From contig JAUXDF010000231.1 in the NCBI GenBank assembly GCA_030618505.1, forward strand, positions 1 to 5,568: a stretch of 5,568 bases of DNA, in the 5' to 3' direction. Position numbers and translations under genes: made by a program. Below the pieces are notes generated by a model that was not told the origin of the DNA, made no database searches, and worked only from the letters and a program-made list of their open reading frames with translations. This document shows positions 5,039 through 5,568 of the stretch, in pieces (the stretch's first letter is position 1; each line of letters opens with the position of its first letter). This DNA is from Spongiibacteraceae bacterium (GTDB lineage: Bacteria > Pseudomonadota > Gammaproteobacteria > Pseudomonadales > PIVM01).

Positions 5039-5568
5039 ATGAACAGACTTATCATTAACACCGTGATCGCCCTCACACTAAGCTGGGGAGCTTTCACCGC
5101 CGCTTTTGTACACAGCAATCCTCATAGTTCCGACGGTCAACAGGCTAATCAGGAACTGCGTAGCTTCCTTAAATCCACCATTAATGACGCCAGCAGTTTT
5201 AAAGACCGCTTTGATGCCGAGGTCTGGCTAATTGACATGTCTGGCCGACTAAAACCCTTTATTAAAGATCCTAAACAAAGACTGGAACTGCTAAAGGCGG
5301 TACACCAGGAAGCTACTCGCGCCAAACTAAGACCCGACCTGGTGCTGGCACTGATACAGATTGAAAGTCATTTTAACAAATACGCCGTCTCCAGAGTCGG
5401 CGCACAAGGGCTAATGCAGGTTATGCCTTTTTGGAAAAATGAGATTGGCCGCCCCAATGACAATCTCACCGATATGAATACCAACCTGCGTTATGGCTGT
5501 AGGATATTGCAATTCTACATAAAAAAGGAAAAAGGCAGGCTGGCTCCTGCACTGGCACGCTACAATGG
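5039..5568 (+). CDS. Lytic transglycosylase with SLT domain (partial, 3' end outside window)
   Basis: The first 176 codons are visible. The N-terminus MNRLIINTVIALTLSWGAFT is a signal peptide or membrane anchor, so the protein acts in the periplasm. A linker with a helical look (about 35-95) follows, then the soluble-lytic-transglycosylase fold: LVLALIQIESHFN with catalytic Glu109, SRVGAQGLMQVMP (118-130), NLRYGC..ILQFY (149-160) and the LARYN motif (172-176) at the edge. Enzymes of this family cut the glycan strands of peptidoglycan between MurNAc and GlcNAc, forming 1,6-anhydro-MurNAc. There is no lipobox, so it is not an Mlt-type lipoprotein, and the short N-terminal part is unlike the long superhelical domain of E. 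coli Slt70. The start has only a weak GAG five bases upstream; no in-frame alternative upstream is possible because a TGA lies at 5030-5032. It lies 35 bases after proS in the same direction and is probably cotranscribed. Confidence 0.9.
   Translation, partial: MNRLIINTVIALTLSWGAFTAAFVHSNPHSSDGQQANQELRSFLKSTINDASSFKDRFDAEVWLIDMSGRLKPFIKDPKQRLELLKAVHQEATRAKLRPDLVLALIQIESHFNKYAVSRVGAQGLMQVMPFWKNEIGRPNDNLTDMNTNLRYGCRILQFYIKKEKGRLAPALARYN

Overview
The window comes from a Gram-negative bacterium, almost certainly a gammaproteobacterium. The prolyl-tRNA synthetase is the long bacterial type and is collinear with my recollection of the E. coli enzyme: the editing-domain lysine falls at the same residue number, 279. 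The first gene also encodes a lipoprotein with a standard lipobox. Moderate GC and the PQQ-type lipoprotein would suit a marine or environmental lineage, but I cannot name the genus.

Left part (1-2992), all on the minus strand. Reading in the direction of transcription there are three genes. The first two (1700-2992, then 205-1620) are multi-pass membrane proteins of the ATP/ADP-translocase-like (NTT/Tlc) branch of the major facilitator superfamily, and they are clear paralogues. The third (172 to the window edge) is the first 57 codons of a lipoprotein that looks like a PQQ-dependent dehydrogenase. The gaps are 79 and 32 bases with no terminator, so this is probably one operon. A perfect six-base-arm dyad (1656-1669) lies between the two transporter genes.

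Middle part (2993-3272), the divergent intergenic region. About half of it is a 146-base imperfect palindrome (3044-3189). It has perfect 17-base terminal inverted repeats ending in TA, an inner 24-base stem and a central hairpin. It has no coding capacity and looks like a non-autonomous mobile element (MITE). The remaining 83 bases up to proS hold a possible promoter and an odd leader with a copy of the anti-Shine-Dalgarno sequence directly before the start codon.

Right part (3273-5568), on the plus strand. Complete proS is followed after 35 bases by the 5' part of a lytic transglycosylase gene with an SLT catalytic domain, cut by the window edge. The two are probably cotranscribed.

The genes on the two sides are functionally unrelated: translation and cell-wall turnover to the right, and a membrane-transport plus periplasmic-oxidation cluster of unknown substrate to the left. 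The most unusual items are the MITE-like palindrome and the coupling of two NTT-like paralogues to a quinoprotein lipoprotein.
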